64,000 nt of DNA from Roseibium album (GTDB taxonomy: Bacteria > Pseudomonadota > Alphaproteobacteria > Rhizobiales > Stappiaceae): positions 558,001 to 622,000 of the forward strand of contig NZ_CXWE01000005.1 in NCBI RefSeq assembly GCF_001404515.1, in the 5' to 3' direction. The position numbers were made by a program, and so were the translations under genes. The notes under the pieces are model-generated. The model worked only from the letters and a program-made list of their open reading frames with translations. It made no database searches and was not told where the DNA came from. This document shows positions 8,176 to 16,966 of the stretch, in pieces; position 1 is the stretch's first letter; each line of letters begins with the position of its first letter.

Positions 8176-8418
8176 CGAGGCTTCGGCGCCGACTACACGC
8201 TTGATCGCAGCCTTGGAGTGCGGACAACCGGCCAATCCAGCTCAAGGTGAATGGCACAGTTCGGCAGGAAGATGATCTGGAAGATCCCGGAAATGATCTC
8301 CTGTCTGTCGGAATACTTCGAACTGGCGGCAGGTGGCGACACGATGGAAGCGACAGTCAACGGACTGCCAGCATTGTCCGTCAAGGTTGTCTGAAAACCA
8401 TTCTGGAGCGGTGACACG

Positions 8419-8450
8419 AAAAACCCCGCGGGTTTCCCGACGGGGTTTTT
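8419..8450. terminator. Terminator behind the first twin small gene
   Basis: AAAAACCCCG (8419-8428) pairs with CGGGGTTTTT (8441-8450). It lies two bases past the stop of the minus-strand small gene, and on that strand the hairpin is followed by a T-run. Confidence 0.85.
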
Positions 8451-8452
8451 CA

Positions 8453-8617
8453 TCAGCTGCGGTCGAGGCCCATCATCATCAGCGGGTTGTAGCCCTTCTG
8501 GTCCGCCCACTTGCGGGCTTGTGCCGATGCGTGACACGGCACTGCCTGAGGCTGCCGTGAACCATATTCACGCATCATACGACCGATCTCGTGGTAAGAA
8601 TTGTTTATCCATTCCAT
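8453..8617 (-). CDS. Small protein (54 aa) with NPLxMxGLDRS tail, copy 1
   Basis: 54 residues. The start at 8617 is set by GGGAG eight bases upstream. The protein is basic and soluble, without a signal peptide or membrane segment. Its last 19 residues share 14 identities with those of the neighbouring small gene at 8869-9036; the shared pattern is KWxDxKGxNPLxMxGLDRS. The leader sequences before the two ATGs are also alike (GGGAGTGAATGAAATG against GAGGGTGATTGAAATG), and both genes end directly in a strong terminator. I know no family with this tail. Conserved structure in both copies, each with its own ribosome site and terminator, argues for real expression. Confidence 0.75.
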   Translation of the reverse strand: MEWINNSYHEIGRMMREYGSRQPQAVPCHASAQARKWADQKGYNPLMMMGLDRS

Positions 8618-8833
8618 TTCATTCACTCCCTTCGTTTTTGCAATGCCCATGTGAGCTTGCCTATGCAAGGGATATAGTGAGAGTGCATGTCCGGCGTCTG
8701 TACGAAAGATTACAAGTCGGACAAGTTCGCTTGGAACCCGGTGTTTTCTTAAGGAAAACAATCGGAAGATCCAGAAAATTGCGTGAGCGTGAAATGCAGG
8801 AAAGACTTCACTCTGGATCAGGTTGCAATTATC

Positions 8834-8870
8834 AAAAAAACCCCGCCTACAAACGGGCGGGGTTGTTTTT
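8834..8870. terminator. Terminator behind the second twin small gene
   Basis: AACCCCGCC (8839-8847) pairs with GGCGGGGTT (8856-8864). A-runs and T-runs on both sides make it usable in both directions. On the minus strand it directly follows the TAA of copy 2. Confidence 0.85.
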
Positions 8871-9036
8871 AGCTGCGATCGAGACCCAGCATCGTCAACG
8901 GGTTCGGGCCTTTCCTGTCACGCCATTTGCCTTTGTTCTTGCCAAGTCCCAACAGAGATCCAAGACGGGTTTGCTGGTCTTGTGACGCACGGGCCATGAT
9001 GTCGACAGTATCGAACTTTCTGCTTTTGTAACTCAT
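8869..9036 (-). CDS. Small protein (55 aa) with NPLxMxGLDRS tail, copy 2
   Basis: 55 residues, running from the ATG at 9036 to TAA at 8869. GAGGG lies nine bases before the ATG. The N-terminus (MSYKSRKFDTVDIMARAS) differs from copy 1. The middle holds LGSLLGLGKNKG, and the tail KWRDRKGPNPLTMLGLDRS matches copy 1 at 14 of 19 positions. It is basic, with no membrane segment. The two genes look like an old tandem duplication whose N-termini diverged while the tail was kept, so the tail is probably the functional or partner-binding part. Function unknown. Confidence 0.72.
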   Translation of the reverse strand: MSYKSRKFDTVDIMARASQDQQTRLGSLLGLGKNKGKWRDRKGPNPLTMLGLDRS

Positions 9037-9189
9037 TTCAATCACCCTCTTCTATGCAAGTGCATCATTGCCTTGCCGATGAAAGAGATTTGGTCATGGG
9101 AGATGTCTGATGCGTGGCCTTGTGATTAACCTTCGGTCATGTTTGGCTCTGCTGAGTCGGCACTCGTGTTTTTTCAGGAGAAGCTTTTC

Positions 9190-10965
9190 GTGACTTTTGA
9201 CCAAATCGCTTTGTTTGTTCTTTTCGGAATTGTCTTCGCATTGCTTGTTTGGGGCCGCATAAGGTTCGATCTCGTTGCCTTTGCCGCCCTGATCACCGGT
9301 GCGCTTCTGGGGCTTGTCCCGTCAAACAATATTTTTTCAGGCTTCGGTCATGCCGCAGTCATTATCATTGCGCTCGTCCTGATCGTTTCCAAGGGCCTGA
9401 TGAATTCCGGTGCTGTGGAACTGATCGCCAATCGGCTGCTGTCCGCCTCGCGCGCCCTTTCCGGCCACATCACCTTGATGTCCGTCGTCGGAGCGGGACT
9501 TTCAGGCATCATCAACAATGTCGCCGCCCTGGCACTGCTCATGCCGCTCGATCTTGAGGCGGCAAAAAAGGCGGGGCGTTCACCCGGCCTGTCGCTGATG
9601 CCACTCTCATTTGCAACGATCCTCGGTGGCATGATCACCCTGATCGGGACACCACCGAATATCGTCATCGCCGAATATCGCTCCGATGCGCTCGGCACTC
9701 CCTTTTCCATGTTCGCGTTCGCGCCTGTCGGGCTCTCGGTAGCCGTTTGTGGCATTGCCTTCGTAGCCTTGTTCGGATGGCGCCTGCTGCCTCCCCATTT
9801 CCGCGATAAACCGAAGGATGAAGGATTTGCCGAAAGCCTTTATTCGGCCGAGTTGAAGGTCAGCAAGGTTTCAGAGGAAAACCCGGTGTCCGTTGGCGAT
9901 CTTTACCCGGTTGCCGAGGAAAAGGACGTAGTGATTATTGGCCTCATCAGGAACGGCCGGCGGATCAAGGGTTTTGCGCGCCGGGAACCGATCAAGAGCG
10001 GTGACTTTCTCGTGGTTGAGGGCGATCCGAAAGCAATCGAAAGCTTCATGGGCGCTGCCAAACTCGATTTTGCCGGGTCCGAGCGACACAAGGGTGGACT
10101 TGGCGGCTCGGCGCTTTCCCTGGCTGAAGCCATCGCGCCTGACAGCGCCCGGATTACCGGCACATCGGCCTTCAATCTCAGGCTGCTCTACGGACACGGC
10201 GTCACACTGCTCGGGATATCCCGGGAAGGCCGCCGCATTCAAAAAAGGGTTCGACACGAAACCATCCGTCCAGGTGACGTCCTGCTGTTGATCGGAACGC
10301 AGGAGCGCCTTGAAAACGCCTTTTCCTGGCTGGGTGTCCTGCCGCTTGAAGGTCGCCAGACCGGCATGATCCAGCGCAACAAGGCCTGGCTTGCCATCGC
10401 CGGCTTCATCCTCGCCATCGCGGCGGCCGTTGCCGGTTTCGCCTACCTGCCCGTTGCCCTCGCCGCCTGTGTCGTTCTTTATGCCGCAACCGGCCTTGTC
10501 AGCGGAACAGAGGTCTACAATGCCGTGGAATGGAAGGTGATTGTGCTATTAGGCTCGTTGATCCCGCTTGGTCAGGCATTCGAAAATGCCGGCAATGCGC
10601 AACTGATCGCCGACGGCATTGTTGCAGTGACGGCGGGAGCACCGGCCTGGGTTACGCTTGCCGTCCTCATGGTCGTGACCATGACCCTGTCCGATTTCCT
10701 GAACAATGTCGCGACTTGCCTCATTGCTGCACCGATTTCCGTTCAGATTGCAGGCAGCCTGGGGGTCAATCCCGATCCTTTCCTGATGGCTGTTGCTGTT
10801 GCCGCTTCTTGTGCATTTCTCACGCCGATCGGCCACAAGAACAACACGATCATCATGGGCCCCGGCGGTTACCGGTTCGGCGACTACTGGCGCATTGGTC
10901 TGCCCCTGGAGATCCTCGTACTCGTCGTGGCCATCCCGGCAATACTGATTTTCTGGCCGCTTTAG
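9190..10965 (+). CDS. SLC13-family anion permease with two RCK_C (TrkA-C) domains
   Basis: 591 residues from a GTG at 9190, chosen because AGGAG lies nine bases upstream; an ATG at 9139 in frame has no such site. The membrane parts are N-terminal helices from residue 5 to about 195 and C-terminal helices from about 400 to the end. They include the paired family motifs SGIINNVAALALLMP with IGTPPNIVIAEY, and SDFLNNVATCLIAAP with TPIGHKNNTIIMGPGGY. Between them sit two cytosolic TrkA-C domains (IIGLIRNGRRIKGFARREPIKSG and LLGISREGRRIQKRV), the layout of sodium-coupled sulfate/dicarboxylate-type transporters in marine bacteria. The substrate cannot be read from the sequence. Confidence 0.9.
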   Translation: MTFDQIALFVLFGIVFALLVWGRIRFDLVAFAALITGALLGLVPSNNIFSGFGHAAVIIIALVLIVSKGLMNSGAVELIANRLLSASRALSGHITLMSVVGAGLSGIINNVAALALLMPLDLEAAKKAGRSPGLSLMPLSFATILGGMITLIGTPPNIVIAEYRSDALGTPFSMFAFAPVGLSVAVCGIAFVALFGWRLLPPHFRDKPKDEGFAESLYSAELKVSKVSEENPVSVGDLYPVAEEKDVVIIGLIRNGRRIKGFARREPIKSGDFLVVEGDPKAIESFMGAAKLDFAGSERHKGGLGGSALSLAEAIAPDSARITGTSAFNLRLLYGHGVTLLGISREGRRIQKRVRHETIRPGDVLLLIGTQERLENAFSWLGVLPLEGRQTGMIQRNKAWLAIAGFILAIAAAVAGFAYLPVALAACVVLYAATGLVSGTEVYNAVEWKVIVLLGSLIPLGQAFENAGNAQLIADGIVAVTAGAPAWVTLAVLMVVTMTLSDFLNNVATCLIAAPISVQIAGSLGVNPDPFLMAVAVAASCAFLTPIGHKNNTIIMGPGGYRFGDYWRIGLPLEILVLVVAIPAILIFWPL

Positions 10966-11201
10966 CTCTGCAAAACGATGAGTTACAGTTTAATTGGTTG
11001 CAACTGCCGAAGCCGGTTTTCGCAACGTCCAGATAAATGGAATTGGGGCCCTCACCACTCCGAAGTAACCTAGACCCGTCACAATTTTTGCAGAAATTCG
11101 TCCGGGAGGCACGACAACAACGACTGCTGAGATCGTTTCACGAACAGGTCGTGCCGATTGCCCGAAAGCCGGGTCAATCGGCAACAATTGTCAGACTGAG
11201 C

Positions 11202-12101
11202 CTATTGGGAAGGCTTCAACGGAAGGCAGATATCGGTCAAAAGATCGGCCGGTGCGGTTTCCCTGGGATTGTTGAGATAGACTTCCATGCAGGGCGCGTC
11301 GGCCGGTTCCCGGCCGGATTGGGTCAGCCATTCTCCGAAAAGCCACTCATAGGCCCACTTCATGTCTGCGTAAGGTCCCTTGTAGTGCAGGACGGCATAG
11401 TCCCCGCCGTAGGTTTCGACCGGTTCGAGAGGGGCCTCGACGGGAAACCCTTCTGAAACGGACACCCCTGCAGCCGATTGCAGCTCATCCTCCGGAACAT
11501 GTGTTGGGTCGGAAAAATAGAGACCTTTCATGGCACCGACCTGGCCCATGAGATTGCGGCTAGCAAGGACACCGATGGCTTTTTCGAACGCCTTTCCGAT
11601 CTCCATGTAGGCACCTTTGTGTGGAATGACGGCAAGCGTTTCGGTCGGCAGGGTTTTGATTTCAACTTGATGCATGAGAAGTGATCCTCTGGTTCGGGGA
11701 ATAGGCGCACCGCCATGTGCGGGCTGAAGGCGGCCTTCAACACCTCCCTCGCGATAGGATGAAGGAGACAGGCCGTATACTTTCTTGAAACTGCGACTGA
11801 AGGCTTCCTGGCTGCCATAACCGGCGCGCATGGCAATTTCAGCAATCGGCAACCGGGAATAGGTAAGATCCGCAGATGCCCTGTGCAGGCGCAATCGCTT
11901 GACCGTTGCCACGATGGACTCGCCATAAGCCGATTGCCACACGCGATGCCAGTGCCAGGGTGACAGGGCAGCGACCTCGGCCAGCATGGCCAGATCCGGA
12001 TCCTCGTCGAGATTTGCGTAGATGTACTCGATCACGCGGGTGAAGCGCCGCAGGTAGCCATCGTCTTTCGGCGATATCGACTGCTTTTCGTGATGTGTCA
12101 T
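11202..12101 (-). CDS. AraC-family regulator with C-terminal GyrI-like (SOUL/Rob) effector domain
   Basis: 299 residues from the ATG at 12101. Residues about 12-110 hold the two helix-turn-helix units: DLAMLAEVAALSPWHWHRVWQ and IAEIAMRAGYGSQEAFSRSFKKVYGLSPSSYR. After a linker, residues about 145-298 form a GyrI-like/Bacterial transcription activator effector-binding domain (VEIKTLPTETLAVIPHKGAYMEIGKAFEKA, then YGGDYAVLHYKGPYADMKWAYEWLFGEWL). Rob- and SbmC-type proteins of this design sense hydrophobic or cationic small molecules. It is divergent from the epimerase/MaoC cluster with about 145 bp between the start codons, so it may regulate that cluster. The ligand is unknown. Confidence 0.92.
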   Translation of the reverse strand: MTHHEKQSISPKDDGYLRRFTRVIEYIYANLDEDPDLAMLAEVAALSPWHWHRVWQSAYGESIVATVKRLRLHRASADLTYSRLPIAEIAMRAGYGSQEAFSRSFKKVYGLSPSSYREGGVEGRLQPAHGGAPIPRTRGSLLMHQVEIKTLPTETLAVIPHKGAYMEIGKAFEKAIGVLASRNLMGQVGAMKGLYFSDPTHVPEDELQSAAGVSVSEGFPVEAPLEPVETYGGDYAVLHYKGPYADMKWAYEWLFGEWLTQSGREPADAPCMEVYLNNPRETAPADLLTDICLPLKPSQ

Positions 12102-12246
12102 TTGGAACTGCCCTCGCTTGATTGGGATGAACCTAGCACCGGCCAATCTGACAAATCTTGCGGACTTGTGGCTGGAGGGGTCTTTGTGCTCGAGTTTGCC
12201 TGCCTTATGGTCTGGCCTTAGAGGCGGAAAATCGGGGAACAGGCAA

Positions 12247-13146
12247 ATGAGCAGATCAAAACGAATTCTCTTTACCGGTGGGTCCGGCAAGGCAGGTCGG
12301 CATGTCGTTCCCTACCTTCTGGATCGTGGACATAGGGTCGTGAATGTGGACCTGACCCCACTCGATCATCCCGGTGTCGACAATCTGACAGCCGATATCA
12401 CGCAATCGGGCGAAATGTTCAATGTCATGACCAGCTACGCCAATTTTGACGAGCTGGAACCGGGGCAAGGCGTGCCCGCGTTCGACGCGGTCGTGCACTT
12501 CGCCGCCATTCCGCGCATCCTGATCCATCCGGACAACAAGACGTTCGAGGTCAATACCGTCGGCACCTACAATGTCATAGAGGCGGCGGTGAAACTCGGC
12601 ATCCGCAAGATCGTGATCGCCTCTTCGGAAACGACCTACGGCGTCTGTTTCGCAGACGGTATCACCGACCCGGATACCCTGCCGGTTGAAGAGGAATACG
12701 ATGTCAATCCGATGGACAGCTACGGTCTGTCCAAGGTGGTCAACGAACAGACGGCGCGATCCTTCCAGCGGCGCTCCGGTGCCGACATCTACGCACTTCG
12801 GATCGGCAACGTCATCGAGCCGAATGAATATGACCGCTTCCCGGACTTCTTCGAAAATCCGGCGCAGCGGCGCAGAAACATCTTCTGCTATATCGATGCC
12901 AGGGATCTTGGTCAGATCGTCGATCTCTGCCTGGAAAAGGATGGCCTCGGCTACCAGGTCTTCAATGCCGGCAACGATACGAACTCGGTGGACATTCCCA
13001 ACGCGCAAATCCTGCAGCGTTTCTTCCCGAACGTTCCGGTCAGCCGGGACCTTGCCGACCATGAGGCTCTGTTTTCAAACAGGAAGATACGCGAGGTTCT
13101 TGGCTTCCGGGAGGAGCACAACTGGCGCAACTACGTAAGGACATAG
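12247..13146 (+). CDS. NAD-dependent epimerase/dehydratase (extended SDR)
   Basis: 299 residues from the ATG at 12247; the longer frame upstream has no ribosome site. The Rossmann motif is FTGGSGKAGRHV (residues 9-20), where Gly-Gly-x-Gly-x-x-Gly is kept. The catalytic pattern is Ser-Ser-Glu-Thr-Thr-Tyr near residue 122 with YGLSKVVNEQ (Tyr and Lys of YxxxK) near residue 160. DARDLGQIVDLCLE and FNAGNDTNSV complete the substrate region. It resembles sugar or uronate dehydrogenase/epimerases of the extended SDR group, but the substrate is not evident. Two MaoC-like genes follow on the same strand. Confidence 0.88.
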   Translation: MSRSKRILFTGGSGKAGRHVVPYLLDRGHRVVNVDLTPLDHPGVDNLTADITQSGEMFNVMTSYANFDELEPGQGVPAFDAVVHFAAIPRILIHPDNKTFEVNTVGTYNVIEAAVKLGIRKIVIASSETTYGVCFADGITDPDTLPVEEEYDVNPMDSYGLSKVVNEQTARSFQRRSGADIYALRIGNVIEPNEYDRFPDFFENPAQRRRNIFCYIDARDLGQIVDLCLEKDGLGYQVFNAGNDTNSVDIPNAQILQRFFPNVPVSRDLADHEALFSNRKIREVLGFREEHNWRNYVRT

Positions 13147-13294
13147 AAATAGACGATCGCAACACCCCGCCGCGTCGCAAATGATAAGTCTATCAGAACT
13201 GCCCTCGAACATGCTACGAGAGGCACAAGCACAAGTTTTAATCACTCCCGCCGTTTCCCCTACGGCCAATTTGCAGATCAAACAGCCCAGATAC

Positions 13295-13753
13295 ATGACC
13301 GATCGGACTTATTTTGAAGATTTGGCGCCGGATCAGGAATTCGACCTCGGTGCGATTGACGTGAGCAAGGATGACATCATTGAATTCGCCTCCGAATTCG
13401 ACCCTCAATCCTTTCACATGAGCGAAGAAGCCGGCAAGGCATCCATCCTCGGCGGCCTGGCCGCATCCGGTTGGCATACAGCGAGCCTGATCATGAGGTT
13501 GCTTGCCACCAATCTGTTCAACAAGAGCACCGGGCGCGGCTCCCCTGGGGTCAGCAGGTTGAAATGGAAACACCCGGTGTTTCCGGGAGACACGCTGTCT
13601 GCAACGGCGAAAATCCTCGAAATGAAAGATCTGCGCTCCAAACCGCAACTCGGTATGGTTTTCATCCGCGTCCGGGCGACCAATCAGGACGATGTCGAGG
13701 TCATTGAGTGGGACAACCCGGTTCTGTTCGAAAGACGGGAGCCAGCTCGATGA
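13295..13753 (+). CDS. MaoC-like dehydratase, paralogue 1
   Basis: 152 residues from the ATG at 13295; the ribosome site is weak, and the frame is open upstream to 13181 without family similarity. The hot-dog fold hydratase region includes DIIEFASEFDPQSFHMSEEA, with the Asp-Pro-x-x-Phe-His arrangement of the (R)-hydratase motif, then GGLAASGWHTASLIMRL and RLKWKHPVFPGDTL. Family members hydrate or dehydrate acyl-CoA-type substrates. Its stop overlaps the start of paralogue 2 (ATGA), so the two are translationally coupled and may form a heterodimer. Confidence 0.9.
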   Translation: MTDRTYFEDLAPDQEFDLGAIDVSKDDIIEFASEFDPQSFHMSEEAGKASILGGLAASGWHTASLIMRLLATNLFNKSTGRGSPGVSRLKWKHPVFPGDTLSATAKILEMKDLRSKPQLGMVFIRVRATNQDDVEVIEWDNPVLFERREPAR

Positions 13754-14229
13754 TTGCTTTTTTTGAAGACGTCGTTGTCGGCGAAATCCTGGAACTTGGT
13801 ACCTACACCTTCAAGACCGACGAGATCATCCGGTTTGCGGAGAAATTCGACCCGCAACCCTTTCATCTGAGTGAGGACGGCGCAGCGAAAACCCACTTTG
13901 GCCGACTGTGCGCCTCCGGCTGGCACACCGCTTCCATCTTCATGAAACTGTTCGTGGCCAGACTGAAATCCATGCAGGACGACGCGCTTGCAGAAGACAT
14001 AGCCGTCGCCAGAATCGGTCCCTCCCCCGGTTTTGAGGACCTGAAGTGGATCAAACCCGTCTTTGCCGGCGATACCTTGCGCTACACCCGCACGGTGACA
14101 GGCAAGACAGAGAGCCGCAGTCGCCCGGAATGGGGCCTCGTTCATTCCGACATGAGGGCATTCAACCAGGACGGCTTGCTGGCGTTTTCATTCAAGGCAA
14201 CGGTGTTTGTCGAGCGGCGGCCGCGCTGA
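13750..14229 (+). CDS. MaoC-like dehydratase, paralogue 2
   Basis: 159 residues, starting within the ATGA overlap with paralogue 1. It shows the same order of motifs: EIIRFAEKFDPQPFHLSEDG, RLCASGWHTASIFMKLFV, LKWIKPVFAGDTLRYTRTV. A small insert with SPGFEDLKW distinguishes it. The close similarity and coupling point to duplication followed by specialisation. The hydratase-type Asp and His are kept in both, so neither is obviously inactive. The substrate is unknown. Confidence 0.9.
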   Translation: MIAFFEDVVVGEILELGTYTFKTDEIIRFAEKFDPQPFHLSEDGAAKTHFGRLCASGWHTASIFMKLFVARLKSMQDDALAEDIAVARIGPSPGFEDLKWIKPVFAGDTLRYTRTVTGKTESRSRPEWGLVHSDMRAFNQDGLLAFSFKATVFVERRPR

Positions 14230-14253
14230 TCCGGCTCGCCGGTCGAACTTGAG

Positions 14254-14733
14254 CTATAGCATCCGCGCAAACAGCACTTCGTCGCGTATCTCTATGCCAT
14301 AGTCGCCGCGCAGGGGAATCTCCGGTTTTTTCTGCCGTTCCGCATCGATCACGCCCTGAGCCACACGCTCGATCCGAAATCCGCGTCGCTGGTAGAACCG
14401 GAAAGCGTCCAGATTGTCGTTGGACGTCCTGACAATGAGCCGGGGCATGTTTTTGGCGCGTGCTTCGGTCACGATGGCATCAAGCAACTGGCTGCCGACA
14501 CCGCCCCAGCGATTGATCGAATCCAGTGTGAGGATCTCCCATTCATTCTCCCGCTTGATCAGCGTCACCAGCCCGACAAGGTCGTTGCCGTCGTAAGCCA
14601 CAAAACCGGGCAGGCGTGACGCGTCGACATTCTCACCATCGAGCAGCATCTCCGGACCGGCCCAACGCTCACGCAGGAGTTGGTGCACGTCATCATGATC
14701 TTTGTCTTCAGTTGCGCGAATGATCACAGGCAT
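14254..14733 (-). CDS. GNAT-family N-acetyltransferase
   Basis: 159 residues. The GNAT acetyl-CoA site is seen as INRWGGVGSQLLDAIVTEAR (about residues 73-92), a loosened Q/RxxGxG/A loop, followed by LIVRTSNDNLDAFRFYQRRGFRIERV. The C-terminal IPLRGDYGIEIRDEVLFARML is typical of a common alphaproteobacterial subgroup. The substrate is unknown. It lies 10 bp downstream of bluB on the same strand and is probably the last gene of the apt-bluB operon. Confidence 0.9.
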   Translation of the reverse strand: MPVIIRATEDKDHDDVHQLLRERWAGPEMLLDGENVDASRLPGFVAYDGNDLVGLVTLIKRENEWEILTLDSINRWGGVGSQLLDAIVTEARAKNMPRLIVRTSNDNLDAFRFYQRRGFRIERVAQGVIDAERQKKPEIPLRGDYGIEIRDEVLFARML

Positions 14734-14743
14734 TTAAAGGCTC

Positions 14744-15406
14744 CTAACGTCGGAATAACCGCGTCTCAAGGGGACTGCGTGCTTGCCAGCGCGCGCGTTC
14801 CAGTTCGGGATCCATATGTTCTTCTTCAGGATAACCAACACACAGATAAGCCACGAGCCGCCAGCTGTCGTCAACCTGAAGGATGCTGGAAACCAATTCA
14901 GGGTCAAGGATCGAGACCCAGCCAACACCGATCCTGGCTGTCCTCGCAGCCAGCCAGAACGTATGGATCATGCTCACGGTCGAATAGGCAAGCGTTTCTT
15001 GCATCGTCGCACGTCCAAGTCCGTGGCCCTGCGATGGATTCTCATCGCTGAATATGGCCAGATGAACCGGCGCTTCCTTCAGACCCGCAAGTTTCAGTTG
15101 CCGGTATTGAAGCGCCTTGTCCGGCTCGAACTGTTGCGCGGCGGCTTCGTTCTCCATGTCAAATGAAGCAATGACCTGGTCGCGACGTTCCCGGCTTTCA
15201 ACGACAACGATGCGCCAGGGCTGACTGTTGCCCACCGAAGGCGCGAGATCTGCCATCTGCAGAAGGTATTCCAGTTCATGCGCCGACAGCGGGTCCTTCC
15301 TGAAACGACGCACGTCGCGGCGCCATCTCAACAGGTCCTCGAATTCACGGCGGAATTCTTCTGAAAAACATGGCCGCGCGGCCAATCCTTCGGTTTCAGC
15401 TGGCAT
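14744..15406 (-). CDS. bluB: 5,6-dimethylbenzimidazole synthase BluB
   Basis: 220 residues. BluB breaks down reduced FMN with oxygen to make 5,6-dimethylbenzimidazole, the lower ligand of vitamin B12. Nitroreductase-fold motifs typical of BluB are RRDVRRFRKDPLS (FMN contact, about residues 28-40), MADLAPSVGNSQPWRIVVV (about 51-69), and the late GVGWVSILDP and YLCVGYPEE. It is separated by 6 bp from apt upstream. No other cobalamin gene lies in the window, so the link to apt is unusual. Confidence 0.95.
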   Translation of the reverse strand: MPAETEGLAARPCFSEEFRREFEDLLRWRRDVRRFRKDPLSAHELEYLLQMADLAPSVGNSQPWRIVVVESRERRDQVIASFDMENEAAAQQFEPDKALQYRQLKLAGLKEAPVHLAIFSDENPSQGHGLGRATMQETLAYSTVSMIHTFWLAARTARIGVGWVSILDPELVSSILQVDDSWRLVAYLCVGYPEEEHMDPELERARWQARSPLETRLFRR

Positions 15407-15412
15407 TGGCCT

Positions 15413-15961
15413 TCAGTGCCCGGGAAATTCCACGAGGGTGCGAACCGGAACACTCAGCTCCTCCAGCTTCTTGCGTCCGCCAAGATCGGGCAGATCAACA
15501 ATGAAGCAGGCCGCTACAATGTTCGCACCCATGGACTTGAGCAACTTGCAGGCCGCTTCTGCCGTACCTCCGGTCGCAATCAGGTCATCCACCAGAATGA
15601 CGCGGTCCCCCGGCTGGATGGCATCCTTGTGCATTTCCATTTCATCCAGACCATACTCAAGCGAATACGCTATCCGGACGGTTTCGTGGGGCAATTTGCC
15701 TTTCTTGCGGATCGGCACGAAGCCGGCGGAAAGCTGGTGTGCGACAGCGCCGCCGAGGATAAACCCCCTTGCCTCGATTCCGGCGATCTGATCGACCTTG
15801 GAACCGGCCCACGGCTGCACAAGCGCATCGACAGCTCGGCGAAATGCCCGCGCATTGCCAAGAAGCGTCGTGATGTCGCGAAACAGAATTCCCTCTTTAG
15901 GGTAATCCGTGATCGTGCGGATCGAGCTGATCAGTTCATCCTGGATCGTCTGGTCGGTCAT
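15413..15961 (-). CDS. apt: Adenine phosphoribosyltransferase
   Basis: 182 residues from the ATG at 15961, the family's usual length and start ([16 protein letters not shown] near residue 20). It salvages adenine to AMP using PRPP. The PRPP motif is [17 protein letters not shown] (about residues 122-138), and the substrate-recognition stretch is [18 protein letters not shown] longer upstream extension is open but not supported. mtnP, which releases adenine from methylthioadenosine, lies just upstream on the same strand, so the two form a metabolic sequence: MTA to adenine to AMP. Confidence 0.96.
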   Translation of the reverse strand: MTDQTIQDELISSIRTITDYPKEGILFRDITTLLGNARAFRRAVDALVQPWAGSKVDQIAGIEARGFILGGAVAHQLSAGFVPIRKKGKLPHETVRIAYSLEYGLDEMEMHKDAIQPGDRVILVDDLIATGGTAEAACKLLKSMGANIVAACFIVDLPDLGGRKKLEELSVPVRTLVEFPGH

Positions 15962-16084
15962 CGAGCTCTCTTTCTTCAGCTGATCGTTCCGGCACATGCC
16001 CCGACCGACGCTTATATCAATTTTGCGCACGTGATCGAAGCAAATTCGCCGGTATTAAACGAATGTTGCGGCGGTCTGCCTGCG

Positions 16085-16966
16085 TTACGATGGTCTGTTC
16101 AGAACACGGCCTGCGACGGCGTCCAGTTTTGCCACCAGTTCCGGGTCCCGTTTTTCCGGTGCGGTCATGAAGGCAAATTCCAGCGCCGTATCCGATCCGG
16201 CGGGACAGGACTGGTGTTCGCGCGGCAGGTCCCTGGCCACACGGGCAACGAGACGCTGGGCGTTTTCGGCATTGTCGTGAAGCACCCTGATGATCGCCTG
16301 GATATCGACCTCGCCGTGATCGGGATGCCAGCTGTCGTAGTCCGTTACCATCGCGACCGTGGCGTAACAGATCTCGGCCTCGCGGGCGAGCTTGGCTTCC
16401 GGCATGTTGGTCATGCCGATCACGTCACAGCCCCAGGACCGGTAGAGATGGCTTTCCGCGAGGGAGGAGAACTGCGGACCTTCCATGGCAAGGTAGGTTC
16501 CACCCCTTGCATAGCCGAGGCTTTCCGCCTCGGCAGCGGCTGCAACGGCATCGACAAGCTTCGGGCTCACAGGAGTGGCCATCGAAACGTGGGCAACACA
16601 GCCCGTACCGAAGAAACTCTTTTCGCGGGCAATGGTGCGGTCAATGAACTGATCCACCAGAACGAATGTGCCCGGAGCGTGTTCTTCCTTCAGGGATCCG
16701 CAGGCAGACACCGACAGGAGATCGGTGACACCACAACGTTTCATGACATCGATGTTGGCCCGGTAATTGATCGTGGTGGGCGAATAGACGTGGCCCCGCC
16801 CGTGCCGGGGCAGGAAGACGATTTTTAGCCCGTCAATCTCGCCGATCCTGACCTGGTCGGACGGTGTTCCCCATGGACTTTCGACGGTGATCCAATCGGA
16901 GTTTTCAAGACCCGGCAGATCGTAAATGCCGGAACCGCCGATAATACCAAGAACCGCATCAGCCAT
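16085..16966 (-). CDS. mtnP: S-methyl-5'-thioadenosine phosphorylase
   Basis: 293 residues from the ATG at 16966, with GGGGAG eight bases upstream (a TTG two codons earlier is less likely). It cleaves methylthioadenosine to adenine and methylthioribose-1-phosphate. Motifs: GIIGGSGIYDLPGLE near the N-terminus, FLPRHGRGHVYSPTTINYRAN, and MEGPQFSSLAES with GCDVIGMTNMPEAKLAREAE. The product methylthioribose-1-phosphate is the substrate of MtnA, encoded at 47164. Confidence 0.96.
   Translation of the reverse strand: MADAVLGIIGGSGIYDLPGLENSDWITVESPWGTPSDQVRIGEIDGLKIVFLPRHGRGHVYSPTTINYRANIDVMKRCGVTDLLSVSACGSLKEEHAPGTFVLVDQFIDRTIAREKSFFGTGCVAHVSMATPVSPKLVDAVAAAAEAESLGYARGGTYLAMEGPQFSSLAESHLYRSWGCDVIGMTNMPEAKLAREAEICYATVAMVTDYDSWHPDHGEVDIQAIIRVLHDNAENAQRLVARVARDLPREHQSCPAGSDTALEFAFMTAPEKRDPELVAKLDAVAGRVLNRPS

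Noticed and set aside
8193-8537. Minus-strand ORF (114 codons) between the permease remnant and the twin small gene
   Set aside because: It runs through a terminator and overlaps the well-supported small gene in another frame; no recognisable product.
15416-16828. Long plus-strand ORF (470 codons) across apt and mtnP
   Set aside because: It lies antisense to two well-recognised genes, has no ribosome site and no family pattern; GC-rich codon use keeps the opposite frame open.
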